From NCBI GenBank assembly GCA_018985225.1, contig JADGIF010000125.1:1-18646 (forward strand): a stretch of DNA of 18,646 nt. The letters are read 5' to 3'. Below, one piece after another: positions 16,195-18,646 of this stretch. This DNA comes from Amoeboradix gromovi (Eukaryota > Sanchytriomycota > Sanchytriomycetes > Sanchytriales > Sanchytriaceae). The stretch's first letter is position 1; the number at the start of each line of letters is the position of its first letter. The notes below the pieces were generated by a model. It did no database searches. It had not been told where the DNA came from and worked only from the letters and a program-made list of their open reading frames with translations. The position numbers and the translations under genes are program-made.

Positions 16195-16644
16195 ATGATT
16201 ATGCTATTAGTATCTATGCTATTCGGAAACCCAGCAGCAGAAGAATCCACTAACTGTAAGATGGAAAGCAAGGCATGGGCAAAGCTTGCTCTTGCCAATG
16301 AACTGGGTTACTGTAATAAAAAATGGAACAAAGATAAAAAAGGATGTGCTAATTTGGAGAGTAGTCTTGGAACTGCGACAGAAAACGTAGAAAATGTTTG
16401 CCTTGGTCGTAGGGTTTCGTGTGATGATAGTCCTGGAGTAGGTTGCACTGACACTGCTCAGTTCTTTTGTAACGGTATACTATATGCATTAGGTGCTGGT
16501 TATAAATATGAATCTAATGTGAGTGGGGGAGAGTCGTGGACATTCATTAAGAACGATTGCGAAAGTAATTGTGTAATTACTGGCAAAAAAAGAGTGGCAA
16601 TTCTCAATTTATGGAGGACACAAAAATGCAAACCAAGTTACTAA
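16195..16644 (+). CDS. Small secreted cysteine-rich protein, unknown function
   Basis: The 149-residue protein begins with a short hydrophobic stretch (MIMLLVSMLFGNPAAEE) that looks like a signal peptide. The rest is hydrophilic with ten cysteines, an even number that suits disulfide bonding (TNC, GYC, KGC, NVC, VSC, VGC, FFC, NDC, SNC, QKC). There is one N-x-S site (NVSGG). There is no C-terminal hydrophobic run, so it should be released rather than anchored. I do not recognise the fold. Promoter elements sit at the expected distance, the stop is TAA, and AATATT-type rather than AATAAA sequence follows. It could be a secreted enzyme inhibitor, a lectin-like protein or a host-interaction protein if the organism is a parasite; none of these is supported by a motif. 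It lies just downstream of the Fanzor1 relic. Confidence 0.65.
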   Translation: MIMLLVSMLFGNPAAEESTNCKMESKAWAKLALANELGYCNKKWNKDKKGCANLESSLGTATENVENVCLGRRVSCDDSPGVGCTDTAQFFCNGILYALGAGYKYESNVSGGESWTFIKNDCESNCVITGKKRVAILNLWRTQKCKPSY

Positions 16645-18495
16645 TAAACTATTGCATTTTAATATTTAGGTTTCGTGATACTAAGATGCTATAAATAGAG
16701 CAGGTTGTTCCGTAGATGCCTTTTTAACTGCAGCCCTGTTTTAACTCGAGTTAGCGATTCTGCAATAGATCCGAGCAATAATTTTCGCTTTCTTCTTCTA
16801 TTATGACATCTTACTTCTAGCACCCAGAGCACCAAAAGATTCTCATAATTAGTTATTTTGTAGAACTTTGTTACCATTCCACAATCAGAACCTTTCGTTT
16901 GCCGATTCTGGAATAGAGCGTGAGATTAAAACAGGTTGGTTTTTGTAGTGCCAAGTAACGATTTTATCAGTGCGCAACAGTATTAGTAACTAATTCTATA
17001 TAACAAAAGGATATAGCTGATCTATGGAATCAGTAGAAGCCACCAACCAGTAGCCTGTGAATTAAACTATTACAACCGTTTGGATTGAATGTGCATCACC
17101 CACACACCGAGCTTTACTAGCGTCTCCAATCTCTTTTGTTGAAGTATTCCCGTGCTGATTTACTCCAACATCGAATAACTCTTGAAAATGATAAATTAGA
17201 CAATGCCAGTGATGCGACAAATGATGTAATTGAGGAAATGTTATGCCAAAGATGTTATTGGAAAACGAATCAGAAATTTAAAGGTGCTTCCATAAATACA
17301 ATGTATTGCTGGATTCTCAGAGTGCAAGACTCTAAAGGCAGGTATAGATTGAGGTAACAAACTAAATTATGTGGTAGATTGCATTTTTAAGTAGTTGTCC
17401 CTCCACAAGATAAGACGCTTATGAGTTGGAAATCGAATAGTATTACCACATGCAGCCATGAATTTCTCATTGAAATATCTTTTTACAATGAACCCAAAAA
17501 CATTTGGAATTCGAGTACAAGTATAACCGAACAATAGAAACAATCCCAATGGGCTTAGCAATTATCTAGAATCGGTTTTCAAGAACGATATGATGCCATA
17601 ATTGGTTTTTCAATTTTAGTTGATTTTCTGTTCTTTGAGTCCATATTCTCAAGCACAAGCGCTGCAATTCCAACACCTTCCAATGAGGTTAAAAAAGCAT
17701 AATTAATCGTAATTTCTGTTGTACAATAAATATCTAATTTTTATTACTGATGCTCTTTCCAAAATCTGATTAGGTACTCAGCCAACGAGTGGGATCTCAC
17801 CTGAGGTTCCAGATCGATCAGCTCAAAATCAACTTTTAAGACTTTAGTTCCCAGTAGATTTAAACAGCTGATCTACCTTGAATTTATGAATTTTTTAGTC
17901 AGGATCGACTACCAGTTCAATATTGTTATATGTACAGAGTAGATTAACATCTAGAAATAATGAGACTTCCAGCAACGAAAACTCCGGTTGTCTACACCTA
18001 AAGGAGTCTAGAATGTTGGTTTAACTGATATTCCTTGATTCAACGTAGGCGCAAATCATCTATCAAAAAGCTATTTTCGAGATAAATTTATTAAAATGTG
18101 AATTTGGATGCTGTAAATTTTTTTGTAACAATCTATATAGTTTTCTATTGTTTTATCAACTATTTATTGTGGTAACACTATGTGGTAACTACTTTTATTA
18201 GCGCTCAGTAGAAGTCCATCGTATAATAACAGCGTTAGCGTGAAAATTCACAAATAAGTAAAAGCTTACTGCAATAAGATCATTTATTTATAAATCTTTT
18301 GCCCTTTATACTAAAAGACTCCTTGGAATGAAACTCATTCTTAAATTCATAGTCCCTGATAAAAAAAGAAATTCCAAAATATTCTACAGAGAAGACGTAC
18401 AACGAAATGATAAAATCTGCAACTGAGGATAATTTGGAATTGATAAAGCAAAATCCAAAACAAAACAGCAAAAATTAAAAACCTAACTGATGACT
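16645..18495. other. 1.85-kb stretch without a recognised gene
   Basis: Frames are short on both strands. The longest (TTG 17136 to 17357, 73 codons, ending KFKGASINTMYCWILRVQDS) has no ATG start and no motif I know. Two related short segments occur at about 16757-16780 and 16896-16925 (GATTCTGCAATAGATCCGAG and GATTCTGGAATAGAGCGTGAG). A direct repeat GTGGTAAC with a 5-nt spacer lies near 18168-18190. I found no tRNA, no rRNA, and no similarity to the Fanzor 3' ends. It may be promoter and UTR DNA plus old insertions. Confidence 0.4.
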
Positions 18496-18580
18496 TGGGA
18501 CATGCTCTGTAAAAAGTAGACTGGGGGTAAAAAACGGGTGACGAGATTTACCCAGTTGAACTTTTCACAGCAGTGTCCCA
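18496..18580. repeat. Imperfect inverted repeat (hairpin) containing the dispersed repeat
   Basis: The left arm 18496-18531 and right arm 18547-18580 pair across a 15-nt loop. Blocks TGGGACA, TGCT, AAAAGT, ACTGG and TAAA align with a few mismatches and bulges. The outer left arm, 18496-18522, is the inverted partner of 42-68. The structure could be a small foldback element or the end of a longer transposon cut by the window edge. Confidence 0.5.
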
Positions 18581-18646
18581 TATTTCTTCACCTAGGCAGT
18601 AGGCGAAACTACTTTATCAGTGATCCTTTGTTGCCAACCTGGTCTC

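Noticed and set aside
17760-17830. Possible tRNA gene (a GGTTCCAGATC stretch resembling a B box)
   Set aside because: No acceptor-stem pairing or anticodon arm can be drawn around it, and the A-box match is poor.
1-18646. CRISPR array, rRNA, phage or bacterial operon
   Set aside because: There are no regularly spaced repeats, no rRNA-like blocks, and all recognised genes are eukaryotic with TATA/CCAAT promoters and poly(A) signals.

Overview
Organism: This is eukaryotic nuclear DNA. It carries RNA polymerase I, COPI coat, mitochondrial ferredoxin and peroxisomal carrier genes, together with a tandem set of Kre9/Knh1-type cell-surface proteins, a family that is mainly fungal. Genes are compact, AT-rich and almost intron-free, and the only supported intron is 19 nt. 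TATA and CCAAT boxes lie within about 30 to 90 nt of start codons, and poly(A) signals overlap stop codons. I read it as a small-genome, probably early-diverging fungus or close relative; the species cannot be named from the sequence. TAA and TGA both end conserved genes, so at least those two are standard stops. Layout: Positions 157-3600 (-) hold RPA2, the second-largest subunit of RNA polymerase I. Positions 4013-5098 (-) encode a DEDD-type 3'-5' exonuclease-domain protein. Three secreted, probably GPI-anchored Kre9/Knh1-like paralogs follow on the + strand (5527-6030, 6746-7216, 7412-7855). A mitochondrial [2Fe-2S] ferredoxin (7878-8243) starts only 22 nt after the last paralog. A PMP47-like peroxisomal adenine-nucleotide carrier (8323-9096, -) and SEC21, gamma-COP (10132-12799, -, two exons), come next. 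The right third holds a decayed full-length Fanzor1 gene (14285-16031), a small cysteine-rich secreted protein (16195-16644), and about 2 kb in which I recognise no gene. Mobile DNA: Six decayed copies of Fanzor genes, the eukaryotic TnpB-like RNA-guided nucleases, lie between the host genes. Three belong to a Fanzor1 family (3753-3958, 5229-5376, 14285-16031) and three to a more TnpB-like, Fanzor2-type family (9537-10075, 12983-13569, 13819-13915). Within each family the shorter copies lack the 5' part and all copies stop at nearly the same 3' nucleotide. Two Fanzor2-type copies of about 550-590 bp form an inverted repeat around SEC21. No copy is intact: the Fanzor1 copy has three in-frame TAR stops, a frameshift and a deleted RuvC-III motif; Fanzor2 copy 1 lacks the RuvC-II segment; copy 2 has a nonsense codon and a 4-nt deletion. 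Together: the host genes are unrelated housekeeping and cell-surface genes rather than a pathway. The notable content is the two-class Fanzor graveyard with shared 3' ends, the 19-nt intron, and a repeat that occurs in opposite orientations at the two ends of the window.
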